NCBI RefSeq assembly: GCF_003605735.1
Contig: NZ_QXTJ01000039.1
Coordinates: forward strand, 762,789 to 816,040
Length of the DNA: 53,252 bases
Source of the DNA: Pseudomonas sp. LS-2
Lineage (GTDB): Bacteria; Pseudomonadota; Gammaproteobacteria; Pseudomonadales; Pseudomonadaceae
Reading direction: 5' to 3'
Positions 8,569-16,116 of this stretch are shown here, piece by piece; the stretch's first letter is position 1, and every line of letters starts with the position of its first letter. A program made the translations under genes and the position numbers. Under the pieces are notes generated by a model. The model did not search any database and had not been told where the DNA came from. It saw nothing but the letters and a program-made list of their open reading frames with translations.

Positions 8569-8802
8569 TCACCGATCATTCTTCTGATAGATAATCTTCT
8601 TCGTGCCGTTTTCGCATGAGCCCACGACCATGTTCTCGTCATGAACCTCTTCATTGCTGACAATTTCCAGCGTGTAGGAGCTGACGCTCTGCGCCTGGAT
8701 CTTGGCTTCGATCTCGGCCTTGAGCTCTTCACAGGGTTTGGGAGCGGCGAACACGCCAGTGGTCAGAGCGCTGAGAATCAGGGTTGCGGCGATACGTTTC
8801 AT
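8569..8802 (-). CDS. DUF1161 periplasmic protein (copy 1)
   Basis: This is a 77-residue protein with a signal peptide (residues 1-19, cleaved after VFA). The mature part has two cysteines (CEELK and GSCENGTK) likely to form a disulfide, and the phrase SYTLEIVSNEE shared with the paralogue at 10828. DUF1161 members are small secreted proteins with no established function. The start has GGAG about eight bases upstream. Confidence 0.85.
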   Translation of the reverse strand: MKRIAATLILSALTTGVFAAPKPCEELKAEIEAKIQAQSVSSYTLEIVSNEEVHDENMVVGSCENGTKKIIYQKNDR

Positions 8803-8890
8803 GTTCGACTCCTTCGATGCCGTGCGAATCGCATCGGCCCTGCATATGACCCTGTCGCCCGGAACCGGTTCTGCGGGCTCTTGAACGAGA

Positions 8891-8912
8891 ATGACCCGCC
8901 TTGGCGGGTCAT
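8891..8912. terminator. Short perfect hairpin downstream of osmC
   Basis: ATGACCCGCC and GGCGGGTCAT form a perfect ten-base inverted repeat with a two-base centre, 23 bases after the osmC stop. The T tract expected of an intrinsic terminator is weak on the minus strand, so the terminator call is tentative. Confidence 0.55.
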
Positions 8913-8934
8913 CGACGTGGAGCGGGGCTGAAAA

Positions 8935-9366
8935 TCAGCTCACCAGCGTAGCGTCCAGAGTGATCTTGGCGTTCAAGACTTTGGAAACCGGGCAGCCTTC
9001 TTTGGCCATGGCGGTCAGCTTGTCGAACTGTTCCTGAGTTGCGCCAGGCACTTTGGCTTTGAGGGTCAGGTGCACGGCGGTGATCGCAAAGCCGCCGTCG
9101 ACCTGATCCAGGGTGACATCGGCGGTGGTATCGATGCTGTCGGCTTTCAGGTTTTCGCCGCCGAGAATCATCGACAGGGCCATCGAGAAGCAGCCCGCGT
9201 GGGCAGCGCCGATCAGCTCTTCGGGGTTCGTGCCTTTGCCGCCCTCGAAACGAGCCTTGAAACCATACGGCGCTTCGCGCAGCACGCCAGTTTCAGTGGA
9301 GATGCTGCCAATACCTGTTTTCAGGTCACCTTCCCAGTGGGCGGATGCTTTCTTGACGATGCTCAT
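8935..9366 (-). CDS. osmC: OsmC-type organic hydroperoxide reductase
   Basis: This is a 143-residue cytoplasmic peroxidase that reduces organic hydroperoxides with a pair of cysteines. Both are in place: the peroxidatic one in AAHAGCFSMALSMIL (about residue 59) and the resolving one in AKEGCPVSKVL (about residue 125). The length is that of OsmC (about 140), and the sequence is closer to OsmC than to Ohr. A GAGGAG Shine-Dalgarno lies seven bases before the ATG. OsmC is usually induced by osmotic or stationary-phase stress. Confidence 0.93.
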   Translation of the reverse strand: MSIVKKASAHWEGDLKTGIGSISTETGVLREAPYGFKARFEGGKGTNPEELIGAAHAGCFSMALSMILGGENLKADSIDTTADVTLDQVDGGFAITAVHLTLKAKVPGATQEQFDKLTAMAKEGCPVSKVLNAKITLDATLVS

Positions 9367-9601
9367 GGTGTCTCCTCATGAAAAAAAGTGCGATTGCCTC
9401 GCACATGGACCAAAAGTCTGAGGAGTGTAGGCGGGACTTAGTTCAACGGTTGTGACGCTCGTGCTTTATTTGCTGAATTTGCGCACCGAAAATCCGACCA
9501 AATTAGTAGGAAATTTCTTCTTGCCCATTGCAACCTCAAAATCCGGCCTTATCCTAAGGCCTTAACGCAAATATTTAGGCTTAACGCGGGTTTTGCTTTT
9601 G

Positions 9602-9621
9602 CGCCAGGCACCACCCTGGCG
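9602..9621. promoter_or_regulatory. Hairpin in the leader of the luciferase-like oxidoreductase gene
   Basis: CGCCAGG and CCTGGCG pair around a six-base loop, about 37 bases upstream of the ATG at 9658. The surrounding 291-base gap (9367-9657) also holds a direct repeat around CTTAACGC near 9560 and 9581. No function is known; this may be an RNA leader structure or a protein-binding dyad. Confidence 0.4.
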
Positions 9622-9657
9622 TCTGACCGAGCCCCCCAAGAGGATCAACGGCGGCCT

Positions 9658-10659
9658 ATGAAACGATTAGCTGATGTGAAGATTTCCACTCTCGACCTGG
9701 TTCCCGTGCGCGAGGATAAAGGCCCGGCCGAGTCCCTGCGCAATTCACTGGATCTGGCGCAACACGTCGAGAAATGGGGTTACAACCGTTTCTGGGTCGC
9801 TGAACACCACAACATGGATGGCATCGCCAGCTCTGCGACGTCTGTGCTGCTGGCGTATCTCGCCGGCGGCACCTCGAGTATTCGGGTCGGCTCCGGTGGC
9901 GTCATGCTGCCCAACCATGCGCCGCTGGTGATTGCCGAACAGTTCGGCACCCTGGCCAGTCTGTTTCCCGGCCGCATCGATCTGGGTCTGGGTCGCGCAC
10001 CGGGCTCTGATCAGATGACCGCCCGCGCGCTGCGCCGCGAACGCTCTGGTAGCGCCGACGACTTCCCCGATGACGTCGCGGAACTGATGAGTTATCTCGG
10101 CCCGCGCCAGCCGCATCAGCGAGTGATCGCCGTACCGGGAAGCAACACCAACGTGCCGGTTTGGCTGTTGGGGTCAAGCCTGTTCAGCGCCCAATTGGCC
10201 GGGCAGCGCGGACTGCCTTACGCCTTCGCTTCGCACTTTGCGCCGCGTTACATGCATGAGGCGATTCGGGTTTATCGCAACCATTTCCAGCCATCCGAGG
10301 TGCTCGACAAGCCTTATGTGATGCTGGGTGTACCGCTGGCCGCTGCCGACACCGACGAGCAGGCCGAATACCTGGTGACGTCGGTGTATCAGCGCATTCT
10401 CAACCTGATGCGCGGGCAGAGCCTGATGCAGAAACCGCCCGTGGATAGCATGAACGGACTATGGCTGCCCCATGAGCGTGAAGCGGTGATGGATTTCCTT
10501 GGCCTTGCGATGGTAGGCGGCCCGGAGAAGATCCGCGCCAAGCTCGACGTGCTGCTGGAACAGACCGACGCCGATGAGCTGATCTTCACCTGCGATATGT
10601 ACGAACATGCTGACCGTTTGCGCTCGTACGAGATTCTGGCGCAAGCCGCGAAAGGCTAG
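9658..10659 (+). CDS. LLM-class flavin-dependent oxidoreductase (YhbW-like)
   Basis: This 333-residue protein is a luciferase-like monooxygenase, a TIM barrel using reduced FMN. Typical phrases are WVAEHHNM near residue 45, GSGGVMLPNHAPLVIAEQFG near residue 82, and FPGRIDLGLGRAPG near residue 105. Members of the MsnO8/YhbW subgroup match this pattern and are about 330 residues long. The substrate is unknown. The start is somewhat uncertain because the best AGAGGA is about 13 bases away from the ATG. It is followed by a REPIN and a bidirectional terminator. Confidence 0.88.
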   Translation: MKRLADVKISTLDLVPVREDKGPAESLRNSLDLAQHVEKWGYNRFWVAEHHNMDGIASSATSVLLAYLAGGTSSIRVGSGGVMLPNHAPLVIAEQFGTLASLFPGRIDLGLGRAPGSDQMTARALRRERSGSADDFPDDVAELMSYLGPRQPHQRVIAVPGSNTNVPVWLLGSSLFSAQLAGQRGLPYAFASHFAPRYMHEAIRVYRNHFQPSEVLDKPYVMLGVPLAAADTDEQAEYLVTSVYQRILNLMRGQSLMQKPPVDSMNGLWLPHEREAVMDFLGLAMVGGPEKIRAKLDVLLEQTDADELIFTCDMYEHADRLRSYEILAQAAKG

Positions 10660-10673
10660 TCACCACACCACCT

Positions 10674-10759
10674 GTAGGAGCGCGCTTGCCCGCGATGGCG
10701 TCCCGTCTATGACGATGTGTTTGCCGAGACCGCGCAATCGCCGGCAAGCAAGCGCCTAC
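10674..10759. repeat. REPIN (GTAGGAG family, diverged right arm)
   Basis: The left arm GTAGGAGCGCGCTTGCCCG is canonical. The right arm is partly decayed (GCCGGCAAGCAAGCGCCTAC). It lies just after the oxidoreductase stop. Confidence 0.8.
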
Positions 10760-10780
10760 AGGAATTGTGTTCGTGCATAA

Positions 10781-10809
10781 AAAAACCGACGCCAAATGCG
10801 TCGGTTTTT
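10781..10809. terminator. Bidirectional intrinsic terminator
   Basis: AAAAACCGACGC and GCGTCGGTTTTT form a perfect twelve-base stem with a five-base loop; the A and T runs give a U tract in both directions. It serves the oxidoreductase gene on one side and the DUF1161 gene on the other. Confidence 0.92.
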
Positions 10810-10827
10810 ATTGGCCTAAGGGCTGAG

Positions 10828-11052
10828 TCAGCCGCGCTTGTAGACGATTTCCTTGCTGCCACCTTCGCAAGTGCCAACGACTTTTCCATCTGCGGCGCTG
10901 CCTTTGTCCACAGCCTCCAGCGTGTAAGACGCCACGCCCTTGGCCTTGATCTTCGCGTCGATCTCCGCTTTCACGTCATCGCACGACTTCCCGGCTGCCA
11001 GGGTAGTGCCCGCAATGCTCAACAACCCTACCGCTAAAAGAATCTTCTTCAT
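10828..11052 (-). CDS. DUF1161 periplasmic protein (copy 2)
   Basis: This 74-residue secreted protein has a signal peptide (MKKILLAVGLLSIAGTTLAA). The mature domain shares CDDVKAEIDAKIKAKGV-SYTLE and G-TCEGG-KEIVY with the copy at 8569, including the two cysteines. A GGGAG Shine-Dalgarno precedes the ATG. The two copies lie 2 kb apart on the same strand with osmC and the oxidoreductase between them, which suggests an old local duplication. Function unknown. Confidence 0.85.
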   Translation of the reverse strand: MKKILLAVGLLSIAGTTLAAGKSCDDVKAEIDAKIKAKGVASYTLEAVDKGSAADGKVVGTCEGGSKEIVYKRG

Positions 11053-11197
11053 CGGTCACACTCCCTCGTCAGGCGCTTTTCAAGCGTAAGAGGCCGCCCG
11101 ATACGAGCGGCCCGTCACATTGTCCTCGCGTCCGAATTCACGAACGGCGGGGGTATGTATAGCGAAGGTTGTGGCATTCAGCCAGCGCAAAAGTTCA

Positions 11198-11413
11198 TCA
11201 GCTGTTATCGATGCGGAAGCCCACTTTGATCGTCACCTGGAAGTGCGCCACCTTACCGTCATTGATGTGCCCGCGGGTTTCCAGCACCTCGAACCACTCC
11301 ATGAACTTCACGCTTTTGGCGGCCTGAGCAATTGCGTTCTGAATCGCATCGTCCGTGCTGGTGGTCGAAGAACCGACCAGTTCGAGCATCTTGTAGGTGT
11401 GGTGATCTGTCAT
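11198..11413 (-). CDS. Dodecin, flavin-storage protein
   Basis: Dodecins are about 70-residue proteins that form hollow dodecamers binding flavins. The protein read from the ATG at 11413 is 71 residues and keeps the family pattern: YKMLELVGSS near the start, ...AIAQAAKSVKFMEWFEVLE with the flavin-stacking Trp, and a C-terminal FQVTIKVGFRI strand. I prefer the ATG at 11413 because GAGGAG lies eight bases upstream; a TTG at 11428 overlaps that site. The gap 11053-11197 upstream of copy 2 of DUF1161 shows nothing I recognise. Confidence 0.93.
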   Translation of the reverse strand: MTDHHTYKMLELVGSSTTSTDDAIQNAIAQAAKSVKFMEWFEVLETRGHINDGKVAHFQVTIKVGFRIDNS

Positions 11414-11596
11414 GGCAGTACTCCTCAAGTGGTCTTCAATTAGCAGGGTAGCAGTGAATATTTACTCCTTATGTCTGTGGCGGAAAGCGGCCGAAAAGTT
11501 CATAAAAAACCGCAGTTCGAAACACGCACTGCACTTTCTGAGAACCCTGTAGTCGGAAACAACACACGCCACTCATCACAGCAGGAGAGTCAAATC

Positions 11597-11923
11597 ATGG
11601 CATTCACGTCATCCCGTAAAGCGTCTTTGCAAAGCATGGAAGCGGAGATCGAAAGTCTGCTCAAGTCGTTGGAGAGCTTGAAGTCGGATGCTTCGGACGA
11701 GTCGCGCAAAACCTTGAAGACCCTGAAGGCTAACGCTGAAAGCGCGCTGAGCCATTCGCGCAGCCTGCTGAGCGATGTCTATGAAGACGTCAAAGTGAAG
11801 ACCCGCGAAACCGGCGTTGCCACTCGTGACTATGCACAGGAACACCCATGGACTACCGCAGGCGTTGCGGTAGGTGCAATCGGTCTGCTGGCAGCTTACT
11901 TGCTGTGCAAGCGCGGCAACTGA
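11597..11923 (+). CDS. DUF883 (ElaB/YqjD-type) membrane-anchored protein
   Basis: This is a 108-residue protein with a long helical, charged segment (residues 5-75, coiled-coil-like) and one C-terminal transmembrane helix (TTAGVAVGAIGLLAAYLL). This is the ElaB/YqjD/DUF883 pattern; those proteins bind stationary-phase ribosomes at the inner membrane in E. coli. The motif YAQEHPW before the helix is typical. The ATG at 11597 was chosen because GGAGAG precedes it; an earlier ATG at 11471 would add 42 residues without family likeness. Its stop abuts the stop of the convergent trpI. Confidence 0.88.
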   Translation: MAFTSSRKASLQSMEAEIESLLKSLESLKSDASDESRKTLKTLKANAESALSHSRSLLSDVYEDVKVKTRETGVATRDYAQEHPWTTAGVAVGAIGLLAAYLLCKRGN

Positions 11924-12823
11924 TCACGCCTGTCCCGAGCGCGCCAGCTCCTGTTTGAGCCAGTGGGCAAGTTGTCCGGCTCGCCCGTCGGCGGCACGCT
12001 TGGGCACCCATAATGCCAGTTGCGCCGGGGTTTCGCTGAAACCCCATGGCGCAGCCAGGCGTCCTGCCTTCAGGTCGTCGACCACCAGCGGTTCCGGTGC
12101 GATGGCAATGCCGAGTCCCGCGACGGCGGCCTCCAGCAAGTAATACAGATGCTCGAAACCCTGACCGTAATGCAACGCGTCGGGATCGATACAGTTTTGT
12201 CTGGCCCAACTCGGCCAAGCCTGCAGCCGCGACATGGTTTGCAGCAACGGCTCGTTCTGCAACGCTTGCGGCGGCGCCTGACGCAACGACTCAAAGCGCA
12301 GGAAACGCGGGCTCAACACCGGACCGATACGTTCGCTCGCCAATTCAAATACCTGCATGTCGGCGGGCCAAGGCGGCTCGGCGAACACCAGCAATGCATC
12401 AAGGCCGGGACGACGGGGATCGAGATCGCCTTCTCCAGCAGACAGATGCAGCCGCAAATCCGGTAACTCGGCATTCAGACGCCCCATTCGCGGAATGAAC
12501 CAGCGCGCCAACAGGCTTCCCGAGCAACCCAGCACGAAGGGTGCATCGGCGCCGCCTTGGGTCAGTTCGGCGCAGACCCCGCGCAGTCGGTCGAACGCCT
12601 CACCGCTGACATCCCGCAAACGAACACCTGCATCTGTGAGTTTCAGGCCGCGCCCATCTTTGCTGAAGAGACTCACACCCAAGTGTTCCTCCAGAACTTT
12701 CAGCTGTCGACTGACGGCGCCATGGGTGACGTGCAGTTGTTCCGCCGCCTGACTGACGCTGTTCAGGCGGGCAGTGGCCTCGAAGGCACGAAGGGCATTG
12801 AGCGGGGGGAGGTCTCGGCTCAT
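11924..12823 (-). CDS. trpI: LysR-type activator of trpBA
   Basis: This 299-residue LysR regulator has an N-terminal winged helix-turn-helix (LNSVSQAAEQLHVTHGAVSRQLKVLEE near residues 18-45) and a substrate-binding domain. In Pseudomonas TrpI activates trpBA in response to indoleglycerol phosphate, and the position here, divergent from trpB with 124 bases between, is the diagnostic layout. The helix-turn-helix, length and context agree with TrpI; GcvA-type paralogues are similar in sequence, so context carries most weight. Confidence 0.92.
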   Translation of the reverse strand: MSRDLPPLNALRAFEATARLNSVSQAAEQLHVTHGAVSRQLKVLEEHLGVSLFSKDGRGLKLTDAGVRLRDVSGEAFDRLRGVCAELTQGGADAPFVLGCSGSLLARWFIPRMGRLNAELPDLRLHLSAGEGDLDPRRPGLDALLVFAEPPWPADMQVFELASERIGPVLSPRFLRFESLRQAPPQALQNEPLLQTMSRLQAWPSWARQNCIDPDALHYGQGFEHLYYLLEAAVAGLGIAIAPEPLVVDDLKAGRLAAPWGFSETPAQLALWVPKRAADGRAGQLAHWLKQELARSGQA

Positions 12824-12829
12824 GGAATA

Positions 12830-12846
12830 TGTGAGTTTTCCTGACA
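12830..12846. promoter_or_regulatory. Candidate TrpI operator
   Basis: TGTGAG-N5-CTGACA differs by one base from the dyad TGTGAG-N5-CTCACA that I remember being reported for TrpI sites. It lies just ahead of the trpI start in the trpI-trpB divergent region, consistent with autoregulation; a second, weaker GTGTGCTCACTG stretch lies at 12894-12905 nearer trpB. Confidence 0.5.
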
Positions 12847-12947
12847 GGTTGCGCCGATCTTATCGGTTTTCATCCAGGTATGCGCTGGTTAAAGTGTGCT
12901 CACTGCCTCAACGGCTAAATCCATTCGTCACCCCGGAGGTCTTCACC

Positions 12948-14168
12948 ATGACTCAGACCCAATACAGGAACGGCCCGGATGACCGCGGCATGTTCGGCGC
13001 CTTTGGCGGTCGTTATGTTGCCGAAACCCTGATGCCGCTGATCCTCGACCTCAATCGCGAGTACGAGGCCGCGAAAGAAGACCCAGCCTTCCTTAAGGAA
13101 CTGGCCTACTTCCAGCGCGACTACGTGGGCCGTCCAAGCCCGCTCTACTTCGCCGAACGCCTGACCGAGCATTGCGGCGGGGCGAAGATTTACCTCAAGC
13201 GCGAAGAGCTGAACCATACCGGCGCGCATAAGATCAACAACTGCATCGGCCAGATTTTGCTCGCGCGCCGCATGGGCAAGAAACGCATCATCGCCGAGAC
13301 CGGCGCTGGCATGCACGGCGTGGCAACTGCCACCGTGGCTGCGCGTTTCGGTCTGGAGTGCGTGATCTACATGGGGACCACTGACATCGAGCGTCAGCAG
13401 GCGAACGTGTTCCGCATGAAGCTGCTGGGCGCCACCGTGATCCCGGTCGTTGCCGGCACCGGTACCCTGAAAGACGCGATGAACGAAGCACTGCGTGACT
13501 GGGTAACCAATGTCGACAGCACGTTCTACCTGATCGGCACCGTCGCCGGTCCACATCCGTATCCAGCGATGGTTCGCGACTTCCAGGCCGTGATCGGCAA
13601 GGAAACCCGCGTGCAGCTGCAAGAGCAGGAAGGCCGTCTGCCGGACAGTCTGGTGGCGTGCATTGGGGGTGGCTCCAACGCCATGGGCCTGTTCCACCCG
13701 TTCCTGGATGACACCACCGTACGCATCATCGGCGTCGAAGCGGCCGGGCACGGCATCGAAACCGGCAAACACGCAGCGAGCCTCAACGGCGGCGTTCCCG
13801 GCGTTCTGCACGGCAACCGCACGTTCCTGTTGCAAGACGACGATGGGCAGATCATCGACGCCCACTCGATTTCCGCCGGTCTTGATTATCCGGGCATCGG
13901 CCCTGAACACGCCTGGTTGCATGACATCGGCCGTGTCGAGTACACCTCCATCACCGACGACGAAGCCCTGGCTGCGTTTCACCAGTGCTGCCGCCTGGAA
14001 GGCATCATTCCGGCGCTGGAAAGTGCCCACGCCCTCGCTGAAGTCTTCAAGCGCGCACCAACGTTGCCTAAAGATCACCTGATGGTGGTCAACCTGTCCG
14101 GTCGCGGCGACAAGGACATGCAAACCGTCATGCACCATCTGGATCTGTCCAAGCAGGAGAAACACTGA
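12948..14168 (+). CDS. trpB: Tryptophan synthase beta subunit
   Basis: This 406-residue PLP enzyme condenses indole with serine to give tryptophan, in the alpha2-beta2 complex with TrpA. The PLP lysine is in LNHTGAHKINN (about residue 90), and the phosphate-binding GGGSNAMG loop is near residue 238. The start at 12948 (MTQTQYRNGPDDRG) has GGAGG seven to nine bases upstream; the open frame extends further up but without family similarity. trpB and trpA overlap by one base, and expression is expected to depend on TrpI. Confidence 0.97.
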   Translation: MTQTQYRNGPDDRGMFGAFGGRYVAETLMPLILDLNREYEAAKEDPAFLKELAYFQRDYVGRPSPLYFAERLTEHCGGAKIYLKREELNHTGAHKINNCIGQILLARRMGKKRIIAETGAGMHGVATATVAARFGLECVIYMGTTDIERQQANVFRMKLLGATVIPVVAGTGTLKDAMNEALRDWVTNVDSTFYLIGTVAGPHPYPAMVRDFQAVIGKETRVQLQEQEGRLPDSLVACIGGGSNAMGLFHPFLDDTTVRIIGVEAAGHGIETGKHAASLNGGVPGVLHGNRTFLLQDDDGQIIDAHSISAGLDYPGIGPEHAWLHDIGRVEYTSITDDEALAAFHQCCRLEGIIPALESAHALAEVFKRAPTLPKDHLMVVNLSGRGDKDMQTVMHHLDLSKQEKH

Positions 14169-14980
14169 TGAGCCGCCTGCAAACGCGCTTTGCCGAGCTG
14201 AAAGAACAAAACCGGGCCGCTCTGGTGACCTTCATCACCGCAGGCGACCCGGCGTATGAGACCTCGCTGGCGATCCTCAGGGGTCTGCCGAAAGCGGGCG
14301 CCGATGTGATCGAACTGGGCATGCCGTTCACCGATCCGATGGCCGATGGTCCGGCGATCCAGCTGGCGAACATTCGCGCGCTGGACGCCAGACAGAACCT
14401 GGCGAAAACCTTGCAGATGGTCCGCGAGTTCCGCACCGATAACAGCGACACGCCATTGGTACTGATGGGTTACTACAACCCGATCCACAACTACGGCGTA
14501 GAGCGTTTCATCGCTGAAGCCCATGAATCCGGCGTTGACGGCCTGATCGTTGTCGACCTGCCACCAGAGCACAACAACGAGCTGTGTAACCCTGCGCAGG
14601 ACGCCGGTCTGGATTTCATTCGCCTGACCACTCCGACCACCGATGACAAGCGTCTGCCAACGGTTCTCAACGGCAGCTCGGGATTCGTCTACTACGTGTC
14701 GGTGGCCGGTGTGACCGGCGCAGGCTCGGCCACCATCGAGCACGTCAAAGAGGCGGTCGCACGTCTGCGCCGTCACTCCGATCTGCCGATCAGCGTCGGT
14801 TTCGGCATCCGCACCCCGGACCAGGCTGCCGCTATCGCGCGCGTCGCTGACGGCGTCGTGGTCGGATCGGCGTTGATCGACCAGATCGCCAACGCGCAAT
14901 CCCCGGATCAAGCAGTGAGCGGCGTTCTGAAGCTGTGTTCGGAATTGTCCGAAGGCGTGCGTAAGGCCCGTGTGTCCTGA
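14168..14980 (+). CDS. trpA: Tryptophan synthase alpha subunit
   Basis: This 270-residue TIM barrel cleaves indoleglycerol phosphate to indole and glyceraldehyde 3-phosphate. The catalytic Glu (VIELGMPFTDPMADGP) and Asp of this stretch are at about residues 49 and 60. The phosphate-binding glycines in VGFGIRTPDQ are near residue 215. It is translationally coupled to trpB (TGATG). A strong terminator follows at 15040. Confidence 0.97.
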   Translation: MSRLQTRFAELKEQNRAALVTFITAGDPAYETSLAILRGLPKAGADVIELGMPFTDPMADGPAIQLANIRALDARQNLAKTLQMVREFRTDNSDTPLVLMGYYNPIHNYGVERFIAEAHESGVDGLIVVDLPPEHNNELCNPAQDAGLDFIRLTTPTTDDKRLPTVLNGSSGFVYYVSVAGVTGAGSATIEHVKEAVARLRRHSDLPISVGFGIRTPDQAAAIARVADGVVVGSALIDQIANAQSPDQAVSGVLKLCSELSEGVRKARVS

Positions 14981-15039
14981 AGGTAAAGTTTCTGATACAG
15001 AGGAATCTAAGCCTTTGTTAGCAGACTAAGCAGTACAGC

Positions 15040-15075
15040 AAAGGGGTTCAGGACCCGTTCCGTGAACCCCTTTTT
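15040..15075 (+). terminator. Intrinsic terminator of trpBA
   Basis: AAAGGGGTTCA pairs with TGAACCCCTTT across a twelve-base loop, and the stem runs directly into a T tract. It ends about 95 bases after the trpA stop and 30 bases before the next gene. Confidence 0.9.
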
Positions 15076-15106
15076 GCCGTCTCGAATTTGCTCAGGAGCG
15101 CGCTAC

Positions 15107-15607
15107 ATGAAAGTCTCGAATCGTTTGATCGCCGGTCTCGGCGTACTGATGCTCAGCGCCAGTGCGATGGTTCAGGCCGCGCCGCCCGATCAACGCGGTG
15201 GTCATGACGACAACGGCCCCGGCCAGCATCAGGACCATGGCCCGCAAGGGGGTCCGCAGGATAATCGAGGCAATGATCACGGCAACGATCATCGCAATGA
15301 CCAGCACGCTGACAACCGTGGCAACGACCACCGTGGGGGACGTCCGCCGCAAGACTTCGGCGACGTTCGCCGCACGATTCAGGAGCATCGCGAAGTCATT
15401 GGTCGCGGCCAGCCGCTGCCGCCGAACATTCATGTGGTGAAGGGTCACCCACTGCCGCGCGGCTATGGTCGTAGTCTGGATGAGCGTTCGCTGCAGTACC
15501 TGCCGCGGTATGACGGCTATGAATGGCGTCGTCTGGGCACTGACGTAGTGCTTGTCGCCATCGGCAGCGGAATCGTTTACGAGATTCTGGAGGGTGTGTT
15601 GAATTAG
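15107..15607 (+). CDS. RcnB-like periplasmic protein with a His/Asp/Asn-rich stretch
   Basis: This is a 166-residue secreted protein. Residues 1-24 form a signal peptide ending in VQAA. Residues 26-80 are low-complexity, made of Asn-Asp-His-Gly-Gln repeats (RGNDHGNDHRNDQ and similar) that could bind metal ions. The C-terminal part has the RcnB/CigR-like pattern PLPRGYGRSLDERSLQYLPRYDGYEWRRLGTDVVLV followed by a hydrophobic YEILEGVL end. RcnB in E. coli influences nickel/cobalt homeostasis; that role is not shown here. The ATG at 15107 has AGGAG upstream. Confidence 0.8.
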   Translation: MKVSNRLIAGLGVLMLSASAMVQAAPPDQRGGHDDNGPGQHQDHGPQGGPQDNRGNDHGNDHRNDQHADNRGNDHRGGRPPQDFGDVRRTIQEHREVIGRGQPLPPNIHVVKGHPLPRGYGRSLDERSLQYLPRYDGYEWRRLGTDVVLVAIGSGIVYEILEGVLN

Positions 15608-15620
15608 ACATCGACCCCGA

Positions 15621-15687
15621 TGTAGCAGCACGGCTTGCCGGCGGTGGCGTCTTAGACCGCCGCCGCTGGCAAGCCGGACCGCGACAG
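15621..15687. repeat. Degenerate REPIN (GTAGCAG family)
   Basis: The left arm GTAGCAGCACGGCTTGCCGG and the right arm GCTGGCAAGCCGGACC are imperfect inverted copies of the GTAGCAGTCCGGC family. It lies between two convergent genes. Confidence 0.7.
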
Positions 15688-15698
15688 TGATTGGTCCG

Positions 15699-16031
15699 TC
15701 AGCGCCTGAACATCCCCACATTCAACTCCCGAATCCCGCCCATCCAGATCGCATGTCGGGTGTGGTCGGCCAAATCATCCCCAGTATTCGGATGGGTGAA
15801 GATCACCAGGCCGTCGCGATGCAGTGCCAGATGCAGCATCACGTCAGCAAACTTCTCATGCTCGAACGCCAATTGGCAGCTCCAGTCAGGATGCGGCCCG
15901 ACCGGGCGCTCGTGTACCCGCCCCATGCGGATATCGAACTTCGCCGCGACGCTGTCGCACAGGGCGCGTGCCTGCTCGAGGGTCTGGGCGTCAAAATAAA
16001 CGTGGGCGTGGTAGCCCTCGACAGGTGACAT
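15699..16031 (-). CDS. DOPA 4,5-dioxygenase-family protein
   Basis: This 110-residue protein has the family's conserved histidine patterns: GYHAHVYFD at residues 6-14, RPVGPHPDWSCQLAF near residue 42, and LVIFTHPNTGDDLADH near residue 75. Fungal and plant-related members open the catechol ring of DOPA using iron. The bacterial role is not established. A GGAGGA Shine-Dalgarno precedes the ATG. Confidence 0.9.
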   Translation of the reverse strand: MSPVEGYHAHVYFDAQTLEQARALCDSVAAKFDIRMGRVHERPVGPHPDWSCQLAFEHEKFADVMLHLALHRDGLVIFTHPNTGDDLADHTRHAIWMGGIRELNVGMFRR

Positions 16032-16090
16032 GTCCGGTCCTCCTTAAACGTGGAACAGCCCGATGCGCTGCTAGTCTCAGACAGAGAGAG

Positions 16091-16099
16091 TTATCCACA
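16091..16099 (+). other. DnaA-box consensus (intergenic)
   Basis: TTATCCACA is an exact match to the DnaA box and lies 18 bases upstream of the gene at 16117. It is one of eight exact copies noted in the window. Confidence 0.5.
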
Positions 16100-16116
16100 G
16101 TCCCGGATCAATTGCC

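Noticed and set aside
12915..14165. A 416-codon open frame opposite trpB, and a 382-codon one opposite prlC at 3995-5143
   Set aside because: Both mirror highly conserved enzymes and show no domain, start signal or neighbour logic.
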